Origin: Plotosus lineatus
Taxonomy: Eukaryota > Chordata > Actinopteri > Siluriformes > Plotosidae
DNA: 64,000 bases
Direction of reading: 5' to 3'
NCBI GenBank assembly: GCA_024760905.1
Contig: CM045732.1
Location: 53,389,496 to 53,453,495, forward strand
Below the pieces are notes generated by a model. The model ran no database searches. It was not told where the DNA came from and was given only the letters and a program-made list of their open reading frames with translations. This document shows positions 22,451 to 33,048 of the stretch, in pieces. The position numbers were made by a program, and so were the translations under genes. Positions within the stretch are counted from its first letter, which is position 1, and every line of letters starts with the position of its first letter.

Positions 22451-23481
22451 AGATGCCAGAAAATCTGATTCGTTGATGTATCAGGACCTTCCCACAAATA
22501 CATGTAAATTAAACTAAAATTAAATATAGAATAAAAGAATAAAGAAATCGTGTGCAATATTGCTTACCAAAAATAGCAGAAGTCCAAAAAAATAAATAAA
22601 CAAGACTATACTAACTGTCCTTATTCCCGAAAATATCATGTTTAACCTAAAAAAATGATGCAGCCACCCTTGCTGGATAGCAAGGTCATTACGCGCCTTC
22701 TCTATAATCAAAGGTCTGCTAACAGGCTTCCCTTCTGCATGCCGGCTCCTGAACTAAATACAAACAATGATCTAACTCTCCAAACTTTGCCCCTTCAGCA
22801 ACTTCCTCTTCCAGTGTTGTTGTTTTGTTTCAGATGGCTGCCGTTAGATTGCAACCACCACTGGTCATACAAAGGTAAACAAATGCCAGTCTTCTTATTT
22901 TGTTTCAGCTGGCTGGACAAAATGTACCATTATAACAAGCAGGGTCCTTATTGTTCTGCATTTTAAAAATGTCAACGTATCAGATGCCAGATAATTGGAA
23001 GTAGTTTGCGATATATATTATTGGACTTGTCATGCCAGTTAATTAATATATCACAAATGTGCATATTAATGTATAAAAGCCTATATCTCACCAATTATTT
23101 TTTATCAATTCACTTAAAATTACTTAAAATACCCCTCTGATGATAATGAGTAATATGTGCTAGCAGCAGTATTGGAATGAAAATTCTTCTTATTTTTTTT
23201 CAGATTCTTTCATACAAACATTTCCATTTTTGCCTGGACAAAGGTCTTGTCATGGTCTTGACTTAATTTCACTGTCAAGATCATATTTATTCCAAAAAAC
23301 AATCAAATGACCTTGTTGAAACTAAATACACAATACTGTAGCAAATATAATATCACATTGAAAAATAAAAGCATCACTCAAGGTCAGTGGTGCCTCTGTA
23401 AACATGGTCATGATTGAACGATGCTCAGAAGTGCTTGTCATGATGAATAATTAACAGACTAAAGAACCAGACACCTTGAAG
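22451..23481. other. Unassigned
   Basis: The motif CAGATGCCAGA occurs at about 22450 and CAGATGCCAGATAATTGG at about 22979, which may mark an unrecognised element. No gene recognised; the frame 22655-22966 has no domain. Confidence 0.4.
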
Positions 23482-23493
23482 ATGTTAAAATTA

Positions 23494-23827
23494 TCATCAG
23501 TTCATTTTCTGTAACCACTTAGTACTAATTAGGGTCGCCGGGAGGCTGGTGCCCATCCCAGCCAAAGGTAGAGTACACCTTCGACAGCTCGCCAGGCCAT
23601 CACAGGATGGAAACATGCTGACCGCTTTGCAGCTACTGTTGTCGAAAGTCAGCAATGGTTCTTTTACATGAAACTCACATCATAGACATTGAGAGACATG
23701 GCCGGCCTTTGATAACCCAGTTAGCTGCACTGGGGGGACAGTGACAACCTGTGGTGAGTGGGGCTTGAACCCCCAACCTTAGGATCAGTGATCCAGCACC
23801 TTTACCACTAGGCCACCACTGTCCAAT
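23494..23827 (-). mobile_element. SINE1, L2-tailed, full length
   Basis: Reverse strand: tail TTCATTTTCTGTAACCACTT, CTAATTAGGGTCGCCGGGAG; body CAGCAATGGTTCTTTTACAT, GAGACATGGCCGGCC; head complement with B box GGCTTGAACCCC and A box CCACTAGGCCACC. Exact 12-bp duplication ATGTTAAAATTA at 23482-23493 and 23828-23839. Confidence 0.92.
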
Positions 23828-23845
23828 ATGTTAAAATTACAAATA

Positions 23846-24367
23846 CAGTGGTATCTCACCTTACGAAATTAATCCGTTCCAGAGACTTTTTCTTAACCTG
23901 GATTTTTTTGTAAATTGAACCGTATTTTACATGTAAAACGTGTGATTCGTTCCGAGGCCCCCAATACTACCCCATAACCCCTTTAAAAATGATAAAAGCA
24001 TACCTTTTAAGACCTCCTTCTGCTTCAATATCATACCAATGGTAGACGGGTTTGGCCATATTCCTTTGCGATATCATCCGAGCCCGTTGAGGCCAGCGGG
24101 GGCGGGATGTTGGGAGATAACCAATAAGAGGGAGCTGCGTCATCCCTCCTAGCCAATGGGAGGCCAGCGGAGTGGAATGTTTGAACGTCATTGATGGGCG
24201 AGCAGCTCGTGTATTGTTTTAATGTTTGAGTGGCGCGTTTGAATTTTTAAGATGGCGTTTTCGTAACGTGAAGTTATTTCATATCCTGAGACAAAAATTT
24301 TAGGAAAATGCGTTTCGTAGCCTGCATTTTTCGTTTGGTGAGACTTTCGTAAAGTGAGGTACCACTG
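23846..24367 (+). mobile_element. Tigger-like MITE, family C/D relative, complete
   Basis: Left CAGTGGTATCTCACCTTACG after TA; right CGTAAAGTGAGGTACCACTG before TA: a nearly perfect TIR with TA duplication. The interior shares AATTAATCCGTTCCAGAG, CCCCTTTAAAAATGATAA, GGGATGTTGGGAGA and AGCCAATGGGAGGCCAG with family C, so it is a related subfamily with different tips. It lies 7 bp from the SINE1 target duplication. Confidence 0.9.
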
Positions 24368-25503
24368 TACTAAAAGTTTGTAAGTGCTACTAAAATTTTT
24401 CAGGCCCAAGACGCTTGTAATCCATTTTATAACACAAGTAAGCTATTTTAGAGCGCAGATCATTCATCAAATGGTCAGAAAATAGTCTGTCATCAACCTT
24501 ATTGTGAGAAATTCGAAACCTGTAGGTTTGAAATGTAATGGGAAGCAATAATCTGCTGATATTTGCATCTTGTAATATTACCACCCATCTTACATAGCAT
24601 TGTGATTCTCACATACGGGAGGTGACCTTAAACCCGAATATTTCTCTTTCACACATGACTGGCTCTTTGGTGAGCTCTGGGTCCAGCAACTGCATCGGCA
24701 TAGCAATATATTGAATGAATAAAATTTACTAAATATTTTTTTCCCCCTCAATGTTTCTGCTCATAACAGTTTCCATGAGTTGGGGCCTTGGTAAGCACAT
24801 CATGGTCTTGTCCAGGACCTGTATGGTGTATTGTATCAACTGTAAGTAATAATTTGATGGAGAGTTCGTGCTAAAGCAGACATTGCTGGCTATGAGGAGT
24901 AACGGAGTTTTGAGGGACTCATCAGGTGGCTATGTACAACTTTTGTGCATCCAGTTGTTTTGTTGATAGTTTGCCTTGCATGACAGAGGAAATAAAAATT
25001 ACTCGCATTACCAAGGTGTACCAAGGGTGTCTAAAATTTCTTACTACCGATTGTAAATTATCTTCTTTTGCTTTAAGGATATCATAAGCTTTCTGCAGTT
25101 TTTGCAAAAAGATTTTATAAATTGCCTGAAATTTGCGTGTATTTTATGCATACTTAATTCATTGAGAATTTTTTTCTTTTTCTTTTTGCTAATTGTACTA
25201 ATTATATGTTTCTAATGACATATCTTATTACATGATTGTGACAATTCTTTTGTCCAGCCTAGAATGGATATGCTTGTCTTTTATTCGCTGTAAAAAGTAG
25301 AAATAATTTACCATTTCCTGTTGCTGTCACAAAACAATCAAAACACTTTATAGGATTAATGTAAGACATAATTGATTTGAAATCGGTTAATGGGTTGGTG
25401 AGATATTGGCCTTTATACAATCTTATACATTTTTATATTTTGCCTTTGTATACTTATTCATTAATTCATTCACTTTCGTTCACATTCAGACCATTGTAGC
25501 GCA
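24368..25503. other. Unassigned
   Basis: Short frames only; no shared repeat or exon signature recognised. Confidence 0.45.
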
Positions 25504-25728
25504 ACACACACACACGCACACACACCCACACACACACCCGCACACACACACACACGCATGCACACACACATGCACACACGCACACATGCATGCACACACA
25601 CATGCACACACGCACACATGCATGCACACACACACACACACGCACACATTCACGAACACCCACACACGCACGCACACATGCATGCACGCACACATGCACG
25701 CACGCACACATGCACGCACGCACACATG

Positions 25729-25772
<44 letters not shown>

Positions 25773-25830
25773 TACACGAACACCCACACACGCACGCACG
25801 CACACATGCACGCACGCACACATGCACGCA

Positions 25831-25871
<41 letters not shown>

Positions 25872-26069
25872 GCACACACACACCCGCACGCACGCACGCA
25901 CGCACACATTCACGAACACCCACACACGCACGCACGCACACATGCACGCACGCACACATGCACGCACGCACACATGCACACACGCACGCACACACGCACG
26001 CACACACGCATACACACACACGCACACATACACGCACACATACACGCACACACACACACACGCACACCC
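25504..26069. repeat. Long compound CA-rich array with higher-order structure
   Basis: Built from CACACA, CACGCACG and CACATGCA blocks. A phrase CACGAACACCCACACACGCA recurs at about 25651, 25777 and 25912, giving a higher-order unit of about 120-135 bp. Long His/Thr-rich and Cys/Val-rich frames of up to 229 codons exist on both strands only because the repeat lacks stops. Confidence 0.95.
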
Positions 26070-26272
26070 AGGGCTTATTTGGAACAGCCAACTAGCCTAC
26101 TGTGCATGTTTTAGGACTGTGGGAGAAAACCGGAGTACCCGGAGGAAACCCATGCAAGCATGGGGAAGACGTGGATTCTCCACACAAAAACGGCCGAGCC
26201 TGGTAATCAAACCCAAGACTTTCTTGCTGTGAGGTGGTCCTGCTAACCACTACGACACTGTGCCACCTGCCT
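26070..26272 (-). mobile_element. SINE3, head part
   Basis: Reverse strand: GGAACAGCCAACTAGCCTAC, ACTGTGGGAGAAAACCGGAG, CCGGAGGAAACCCATGCAAG, GAGGTGGTCCTGCTAACCAC (head, complement of GTGGTTAGCA) and GTGCCACC. The SINE3 section expected to the left (complement of GGTGTGAGTGTG, then the L2 tail) is replaced by the CA array, so the array has grown from inside this SINE. Confidence 0.85.
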
Positions 26273-26737
26273 ATATATTCCATATGTTTGAAACCTGACA
26301 CTGTGGGTGTCCAAAACATTTGCCTGATCAGTGCGTCTCTGCAGTGTGACTCTGCAGAAGATTCTGAGGCTGTGTTATAACATATCATTGTGTACCAGTA
26401 CAGCGACAACATGAACAAAATACTAAACTTTGTAACATTATAAGACTTTCTCACCATGTCAGTCATGTACACTGTAATGCAGCCTGTATGTTTCCAAATA
26501 AATGTTTTTGTTTTCTAGTAAGAGAATCTTCTTCCAACCTTTTTGCAACAAAGGAAAAGGTAAATATACTTATAGCAAAAATCTTAACAGAATCAACATG
26601 ATGTTCGAAGCCACAGAGTTTTCTTTTCACACTTTTTACTGTTTTATGCATAAAATCTTAAAATGCCTAATATAACAAGATTGTAGTCACCTCAGTGTGA
26701 TATTATCCATGTGATTACAGGAAATTTATCTTGGAAC
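26273..26737. other. Unassigned
   Basis: No gene or shared repeat recognised. Confidence 0.45.
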
Positions 26738-26749
26738 ATGATTGAGATA

Positions 26750-26872
26750 CTGCGATGGCCTGGCGAGCTGTCCAGGGTGTACTCTGCCCTCGCCCTGAGT
26801 TGGCTGGGATGGGCACCAGCCTCCCTGCGACCCTAATTAGGATGAAGCGGTTACAGAAAATGAACTGAACTG
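26750..26872 (+). mobile_element. L2-type tail, 5'-truncated insertion
   Basis: Only the tail shared by L2 and SINE1/SINE3: CTGCGATGGCCTGGCGAGCT ... CCCTAATTAGGATGAAGCGG, ending TTACAGAAAATGAACTGAAC. Exact 12-bp target duplication ATGATTGAGATA at 26738-26749 and 26873-26884. It could come from a SINE or from an L2 LINE. Confidence 0.9.
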
Positions 26873-26904
26873 ATGATTGAGATATCGCCTCTGGTGCTTT
26901 AGAG

Positions 26905-26906
<2 letters not shown>

Positions 26907-26957
<51 letters not shown>
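26907..26957. repeat. (GT)n microsatellite
   Basis: Uninterrupted GT run of about 50 bp. Confidence 0.97.
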
Positions 26958-26958
<1 letters not shown>

Positions 26959-27253
26959 CATCATCTGTGACACCTTACATTTGATTAAGGTCCTGAGGAC
27001 ACGTGTAGGCCAGGTAATTATTTTGTAACTCAGGTATAGATTCAATGCAGAAGTATAGTCATGACAAATTCATTAATTTATTCACCTACAGTAACTGCTT
27101 ATTCCTGATCAGAGTAAATGGTGAAATAGACATGGAGTCTGTCATGGGAAAACTGTGTGCAAAGTGAAGACACACCCTGAATGAGACACTACATTCACAC
27201 TTTAGGACATTTTAACATGTGCAGCCCACCCAATGCCATGTTTTGTTATTCAT

Positions 27254-27502
27254 TCAGTCATTTTCTGAACCGCTTAATCCTAATTAGGGTCACGGGGAGG
27301 GTGGAGCCCATGTCAGCTGATTCTGGGTGAGAGCAGAGAACACCCTGGCCAGCTCGGACTCCATCGCTCGGCAGAAAAACGCAGACAGCTATGCAGCCTA
27401 CTTTTGACAAAAGTCAGCAATGGTTCTTTTACATGAACCTCACACTAAAGACAGTGAGAGACATGGCCGGCCTTTGATGACCCAGTTAGCTGCACTGGGG
27501 AT
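27254..27502 (-). mobile_element. SINE1, L2-tailed, head missing
   Basis: Reverse strand: TTTTCTGAACCGCTTAATCC, CTAATTAGGGTCACGGGGAG, CAGCAATGGTTCTTTTACAT, GAGACATGGCCGGCC, CAGTTAGCTGCACTGGGG, then it stops where the tRNA-like head should start (5' truncation). Confidence 0.88.
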
Positions 27503-27926
27503 CTTTTTGTGATAGTTTAGAAAACTACTGCGTCCAGAGGAAACCGATTGGAATAAAGGAAGCACATGCATGGAGTCAGTAACCTGATTTCAGGATTAAA
27601 CCTGGTATCTGGCTGTGCTTCCCTCTCTGCCAGAAAGTCTAACAGTGTGTGACTTGCTTTCAGCATAATTGTTAGTGCTTCGTTTATCAGGTCCTTGAAC
27701 TTGTTTCCATTTGTGACCCATCACAGCATAGGGGTGTTAAATTGGAAATTATTAATTATTTAATTAACTTTAATCATGATTGTCAGTAGTTTTATGCTTT
27801 AAAAGCAATCAGATTTTGGTTTGTTATTCCAAAACTGGCAACATGTGTTAGGAATTTTGGTATCATTTAAAAGCTTATAGGATATCAGCTACAAAATGGT
27901 CCCAATAAATGAAATTTTTCCAACAT
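27503..27926. other. Unassigned
   Basis: Nothing recognised; AT-rich around 27740-27790. Confidence 0.45.
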
Positions 27927-27938
27927 ACCCAGGTATAC

Positions 27939-28268
27939 AGAGGCAGTGGTGGCCTAGTGGTAGAGGGTGCTGGATCGCTGATCCTAAGGTTGGGGGTTCG
28001 AGTCCCACGCTCTACAGGTTGTCACTGTCCCCCAGTGCAGCTAACTGGGTTATCAAAGGCCGGCCATGTCTCTCACTGTCTATGGTGAGAGGTTCATGTG
28101 ACTTTCATCAAGAGTAGCTGCATAGCCGTCAGCGTGTTTCCACCCTGCGATGGCCTGGCGAGCTGTCCAGGGTGTACTCTGCCCTCGTCCGGAGTTGGCT
28201 GGGATGGGCGCCAGCCTCCTCGTGACCCTAATTAGGATTAAGCGGTTACAGAAAATGAACTGAACTGA
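27939..28268 (+). mobile_element. SINE1, L2-tailed, full length reference copy
   Basis: A box GTGGTGGCCTAGTGGTAG, B box GGGTTCGAGTCCCA, body CAGTGCAGCTAACTGGG, AGGCCGGCCATGTCTCTCAC, then the L2-type tail TGGCCTGGCGAGCTGTCCAG, GGCGCCAGCCTCCTCGTGAC, AATTAGGATTAAGCGGTTAC, ending AAAATGAACTGAACTGAA. Probable target duplication ACCCAGGTATAC / ACCCAGTTGTAC (27927-27938, 28269-28280; 10 of 12). Confidence 0.92.
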
Positions 28269-28280
28269 ACCCAGTTGTAC

Positions 28281-29563
28281 ACATCTGACAGATTGACTAC
28301 ATGGAAAATCACACAACAGACTAAGTGCACAATTAGGACTTAGGTTGTCATAGAACACTAAATCAGTCATCATGATAAATATTGCTGCATAGAGATGGGG
28401 AAGTATTACATTGCATAAAATTGGGACAGTAATCTGTTCTGTTGCTGTGGCCTTTTACTTTTGGCTTTCAGAGGTAACAGGCATGGCTTCTTAACATCAT
28501 TATGAACAAATCAACACCCTGCACTGTGCTAGTTGTGTGGAACATTGCTCATTTCCTAAATATATTCAGAACTTTCAGCTATAATCACAAAAATCACAGC
28601 TAAAATTTCATTCATTTTCTGAACCACTTAATTTTAATTAGGTTCGTGGGGAGGCTGGCACTCATCCAGCTAAAATTTCTCAAAAGTGAATAAAGCTTGC
28701 ACATTACACTTAATATATAAAGTTGTGTTATAATTTGTAATAAATTTTAAATCTGTGATTTGTTTAGATAAATTCACTTGGTGTAAGACTACGACAGCAC
28801 ATTCACTGTTATCATTGAATCAATATATGAAAAAAAGTCATATTGTCCATTCCCATCCCAGTTCCACTCGCTTTACATTGATCAACAGAGCGAACATCAC
28901 AGGATCAGGATGACATTCTGTTAACGGTACAGCCCTCTATGACAAGCAGGTATATGACACGAGCTTTAGGTAATGCTTTACCTCATTTTCACTCCCCAGC
29001 ACTGACAGACAATTTGATGTCTCACCAAAAATTGTGTCACCACGGGCGGCTGCCATCATACTGCAAATAATTGTCTGGTCCACTCTAGTCAACCCCCCTG
29101 GGGCACTGCCTAGCCTCTGGCTATTGTTTTCAGACAGGGTGAAAATGGAAAGGAGGCAGGAAGAAATAGAACAGAGGGGAAAGAGGTAACAGAGTGGGAG
29201 GGAGAATCTTAATAAGGAGATGATAACAAATACCCGTCCTCTTGGGAAGAGTGGCAAACTCAAGGCTACACAGATTAGGACATTGTCAAAGGATTCCGAG
29301 TCCAAAGCTTTCCAAGGTGACAAACTATTTTTTCCAACTGCATTAAGCTTGTCAATGCAAAATGTATTTGCTTTGCTAAAAATACCTAGTAATTCATAAA
29401 CACTTATCAGAAAACAGATTCCCTTTTAGATACAAAAATAATGATAACCTTACATTTCAGGTAACTGTTGCAAAATATTCAGATTTACATCATAGTCTCA
29501 GCAATTAACAACAAAACAACGAAATTAACAAAAGTTGGGCAAATAATTATCGGAATCAGAATA
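28281..29563. other. Unassigned apart from a 58-bp L2-tail insertion
   Basis: A minus-strand frame at 28937-29323 (128 codons) shows no recognised domain and no convincing splice sites. The rest is AT-rich with no shared repeat except 28610-28667. Confidence 0.45.
28610..28667 (-). mobile_element. 58-bp L2-type tail insertion
   Basis: Reverse strand: ATTCATTTTCTGAACCACTT, TTTTAATTAGGTTCGTGGGG, AGGCTGGCACTCATCC only. Exact 12-bp duplication AGCTAAAATTTC at 28598-28609 and 28668-28679. A very short, severely 5'-truncated retrotransposition product. Confidence 0.9.
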
Positions 29564-29837
29564 CAGGGATCCCTCATATTCTGTGGTTAATTGCGACCGA
29601 GATCCCACCGCGATCGCCGAATTCCGCGAAGTAGGATCACACCCCCCCACCTCCGACTGGCGTATATGTGTATATAATATCAATAAATACATATTCAATG
29701 CTATAAATGCTTATAATAACAATTAAACATTCAAAAATAATGCATAAAATGTAAATAAAATATAAATAAAGACAAACATATATACAGACACACACACACA
29801 CATGCATGCAGATGCGCATACACACACTCAGATGTAC

Positions 29838-29843
<6 letters not shown>
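29564..29843 (-). mobile_element. Family A MITE, copy 3, one end only
   Basis: Starts CAGGGATCCCTCATATTCTG after TA, followed by the complement of the right half of family A (ACCGAGATCCCACCGCG, ATATAATATCAATAAATACA, ATTCAATGCTATAAATGC, GATGCGCATACACACACTCA). The other half is missing; CA repeats and a SINE follow. Confidence 0.85.
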
Positions 29844-29876
<33 letters not shown>

Positions 29877-29916
29877 AATATACAAACAGAATTTACATAT
29901 ATAAATATATCTATAG

Positions 29917-30096
29917 CCATTCATTCATTCATTTTCTGAACCGCTTAATCCTAGTTAGGGTTGCGGGGAGGCTGGCGCCCGTCTCTGGGTGGGGGCAGAA
30001 TACACCCTGGACAGTGACAACCCATTGAGAGTGGGGCTTGAACCCCTAACCTTAAGATCAGTGATTCAGCACCTTTACCACCAGGCGACCACTGCC
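29917..30096 (-). mobile_element. SINE1, L2-tailed, internal deletion
   Basis: Reverse strand: tail TTTTCTGAACCGCTTAATCC, GGGGAGGCTGGCGCCCGTCT, GAATACACCCTGGACAG, then it jumps directly to TGACAACCCATTGAGAGTGG and the head (GGCTTGAACCCC B-box complement, CCACCAGGCGACCACTGCC). The middle of the body is absent. Confidence 0.87.
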
Positions 30097-30672
30097 AGGT
30101 TAAATTATTCAGTACATACTTCAATTTTGATCTTATTACAGCAAAGATATTTATTTACATGTTACTGCGTCTCCAGCGTGAATTTTGGGATACCCCAAAC
30201 AGCTTTTGATATCCTTTCCCTTTTTTTTTCTCTTGGCCTGTTGCTTGCAACACAGTAAAGCCTGCAATACATGTTCAGTAAAGTCCAACCCAGGGTTATG
30301 TTACTTGTGAACCTTTGCATGCCTCGTTCCTCCATCCAAAGCAGTTACCAAGTCCATAAACCTTCCAAGAAGGTCAAAAGACAAGGGTACTCTGGTTCGT
30401 TTAGTTGATGATGCCATAGCTCCTCTCAATGGATCTTGAAGTAACACTTTGCTGACAGAGCTGAAATGCTACAAAGGCACCTACCACTATCAGCACCTTG
30501 GGTTGAGGACAGAAGTGAGAACAATGGAGAAATCCAGACACCATCCACCATAAATTCATCAAAACCTCCATACGCCATTGAAATTTATGTCCCTTCAATT
30601 AGGTGGCTGCAGTCAGACATTCCTTGGTGACAGAAATTATACAAAAGAAGGATGTTCAAAGTTTGCAATACA
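30097..30672. other. Unassigned
   Basis: Short frames at 29989-30258 and 30401-30598 have no recognised domain. Confidence 0.45.
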
Positions 30673-30933
30673 CGATTCTTCTTCTTCTTCTTCTTTTACT
30701 TTCGGCTGCTCCCTTCAGGGGTCGCCACAGCAAATCATCCGCCTCCATCTCACCCTGTCCTCTGCATCTTCTTTTCTGACTCCAACGACCTTCATGTCTT
30801 CCTTCACCACATCCATAAATCTCTTCTTTGGTCTTCCTCGAGGCCTTCTGCCTGGTAGTTCCAACCTCAGCATCCTACTGCCAATATACTCACTATCCCT
30901 CCTCTGTACATGTCCAAACCATCTGATTATGGT
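30673..30933 (-). mobile_element. RTE LINE, 5'-truncated 3' end
   Basis: Reverse strand: tail (TTC)n, CTTTCGGCTGCTCCCTTCAG (complement of the RTE 3' end), then codons for RWRQMI-like, EDAEDRVR, GRRPRGRPKKRFMD, LPGRRPRG and MVWTCTEEG in shifting frames, matching 40770-41020. The copy is about 260 bp and carries frameshifts. Confidence 0.9.
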
Positions 30934-31074
30934 TTCTAAATGACAGTTTGGTGCTTTGTGTGGAAAACACCCAGGATTTCTTAACTGTGGAATTCACAAT
31001 GATGAAATGATGAAATGAACATTCATTCTTTAATTTCCCATACTGCTATCCTACTAGGGTCTGTGAGTGTGAAC

Positions 31075-31276
31075 TCTGGGTGCACATCTATGGGCATCTT
31101 GGAAGCCAATTAGCATAATATGCATATTTTGAAGCGTTTTAACCAATAAAAACCCATGCATGCACGAGGAGAACACAGAACTCCACAGAGAAACCTTATA
31201 CCTGAGCCCAGGCTCAGACCCAGGACCTCCGTGCTGTGAGGTGGATGTAATAACCACTACACAACCGTGCCGCCCT
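31075..31276 (-). mobile_element. SINE3, head part, degenerate
   Basis: Reverse strand: GGAAGCCAATTAGCATAATA, AAACCCATGCATGCACGAGG, CCCAGGACCTCCGTGCTGTG (complement of the B-box region) and ATAACCACTACACAACCGTG (complement of the A-box region). The tail is missing. Older than 12688-13004, judged by differences. Confidence 0.75.
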
Positions 31277-32557
31277 TACTGATGAATACATAGACATTTT
31301 CATGCCTCTGTAATACAAGGGGAATGTGATAATGTCAGCATTACTTATAGCCTGAGAAAAAATAACAACCATGTAATGAATACTGTTGTCATTAAGCCAA
31401 GAACCATAAGTCTGTCTTTGTTTGCATCAACAAGATCCAGCCCCTAGTAAAGCATATTTGAATATGCATGGCGTGTAGCATTTTTATTACTTTTATGATT
31501 ACTGTTATGAAAATGAATATATAAATGAACAATTATCAATGTATAACAAATAATAAATCTAATTATCTTGGTCTCTGTGTTTGCTCCCTGATCTTTTTCT
31601 GAATTATATGCTTACACCTTTCTCTTTCGTTTGCATTTTATGGCTTTGCCAGTGTTTCGGGGCCTACGGTTGACTCACAGAAGCAGTCCGACAGCATTTC
31701 TGAACATTTCGCTAAAAATGTGCTCTTGATTCCTTGGTGGTTTTACAAGCGTATCCGACTTGGCACTATATCTGTCGCTTCTGGCATGACTGTTGCCTGG
31801 AGCTTTGCAAAACAAGGCCAAGGGAAGGAGGCTTTTAGAACCTTGCTACTTCACTGCAGATGTGTAAAGATTTACAAGTTCACTTATAGCCTGGAACATT
31901 CTTCCAAACACAAGCACTTTAATGTTCTTTTTTATATCTGCAATTTTGTCAGTAAGAGTATGTGTAACAAAACATTAAAGGGTGTCAGGGGGTCAGAGTG
32001 CACAGGGTACAACCCGAGGCGATGCCTAAGAGGTGGTGAGCCCTTTCTCTTAGATCTCCTAAAGGAAATGAGCATAAAACAAGTCCACAACACCATTTCC
32101 ATTTCATTTATATGCTGCTTCACAGCAAGATCTCTGCACAGAGAGCCTATAGACACCAATCAGCTCGCTCTGAAGGTTTCAGCAGAAACAAAAGATGAAA
32201 AACTCACAGCTGGTAATGCTATTGAGGCACTTTAGCTTAATTATAGTTTTCTCCCTTGCGCTGAGAAACAGGCACACCAGGCACATAAGTCTGAAACCAA
32301 CATATATTCTCTTGCAACCAACATACAGCCTCTCTGCTGCTCTCTCTCTCTCTCTCTCTCTCTGTTATATAGACACATGCACACACTCTCAAATGTTACT
32401 TGATGCTCACACAGCTCTGTTGTCTTTAGCAGAGACATACTAAGATCCAGATTATAATACCAGGTTTGTATGCTGAGTCTTATTGTCCACCATATGGCAG
32501 CCTTCTGGCCTAGACACACTCAGCATGCCAATTGCTTGATTCATTCTCATATATATT
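31277..32557. other. Unassigned, with (CT)n
   Basis: (CT)n at about 32340-32363. The + strand frame 31720-32235 (171 codons) has no recognised domain, repeat similarity or splice context; I leave it as non-coding. Nothing else recognised. Confidence 0.45.
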
Positions 32558-32911
32558 CTTTCATTCATTTTGTGAACCACTTAAATGTAATTAGGGTTGT
32601 AGGGAGGCTGGCGCTCATCTCGGCCGACTCTGGGCGAGGACGGGGTACACCCCGGACAGCTCACATCGCAAGACCAACACTCACAGAATCATTCATACTT
32701 ACACTCACACCTAGGGAGGTTTTGGAACAGCCAATTAACCTACTCTACATGTTTTTTGTACTGTGGGAGGTAATCAAAGTACCTGGAGGAAACCCACACA
32801 AGCATATTAAGAACATACAAACTCCAGAAAGAAATGCCAGAGCTGGGTATTCAACCCAAGACCTTCAGGCTGTGTGACAGACGTTCGAACCACTATGCCT
32901 CCGTGCCACCT
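32558..32911 (-). mobile_element. SINE3, full length
   Basis: Reverse strand: L2-type tail (CATTTTGTGAACCACTTAAA, AGGGAGGCTGGCGCTCATCT, GGTACACCCCGGACAGC), CACTCACACCTAGGGAGG, GGAACAGCCAATTAACCTAC, ACTGTGGGAGG, GGAGGAAACCCACACAAGC, ATTCAACCCAAGACCTTCAG, CGAACCACTATGCCTCCGTG. It shows the intact segment that is expanded into microsatellites at 25504 and 52968. Confidence 0.9.
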
Positions 32912-32963
32912 GTGTGTATATATATATACACATATATACATATATTTATACATATATACATAT

Positions 32964-32965
<2 letters not shown>

Positions 32966-33025
<60 letters not shown>
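32966..33025. repeat. (TA)n microsatellite
   Basis: TA run flanked by short ACATATAT and CACACA blocks, lying between SINE3 and a family A MITE. Confidence 0.95.
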
Positions 33026-33038
<13 letters not shown>

Positions 33039-33048
33039 TACGCACATA

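Noticed and set aside
25646..25935. Regularly spaced repeats that could suggest a CRISPR array
   Set aside because: The spacers are themselves CA repeats and the context is eukaryotic; it is a microsatellite with higher-order units.
25406..26232. Long His/Thr-rich and Cys/Val-rich open frames (up to 229 codons) on both strands
   Set aside because: They exist in several frames at once over a CA-rich array that contains no stop codons; simple-repeat artefacts.
28937..29323. 128-codon minus-strand frame
   Set aside because: Hydrophobic and Leu/Ser-rich but without a recognised family, splice sites or conservation evidence.
31720..32235. 171-codon + strand frame
   Set aside because: No domain, no repeat similarity and no convincing splice or promoter context; a chance frame cannot be excluded.
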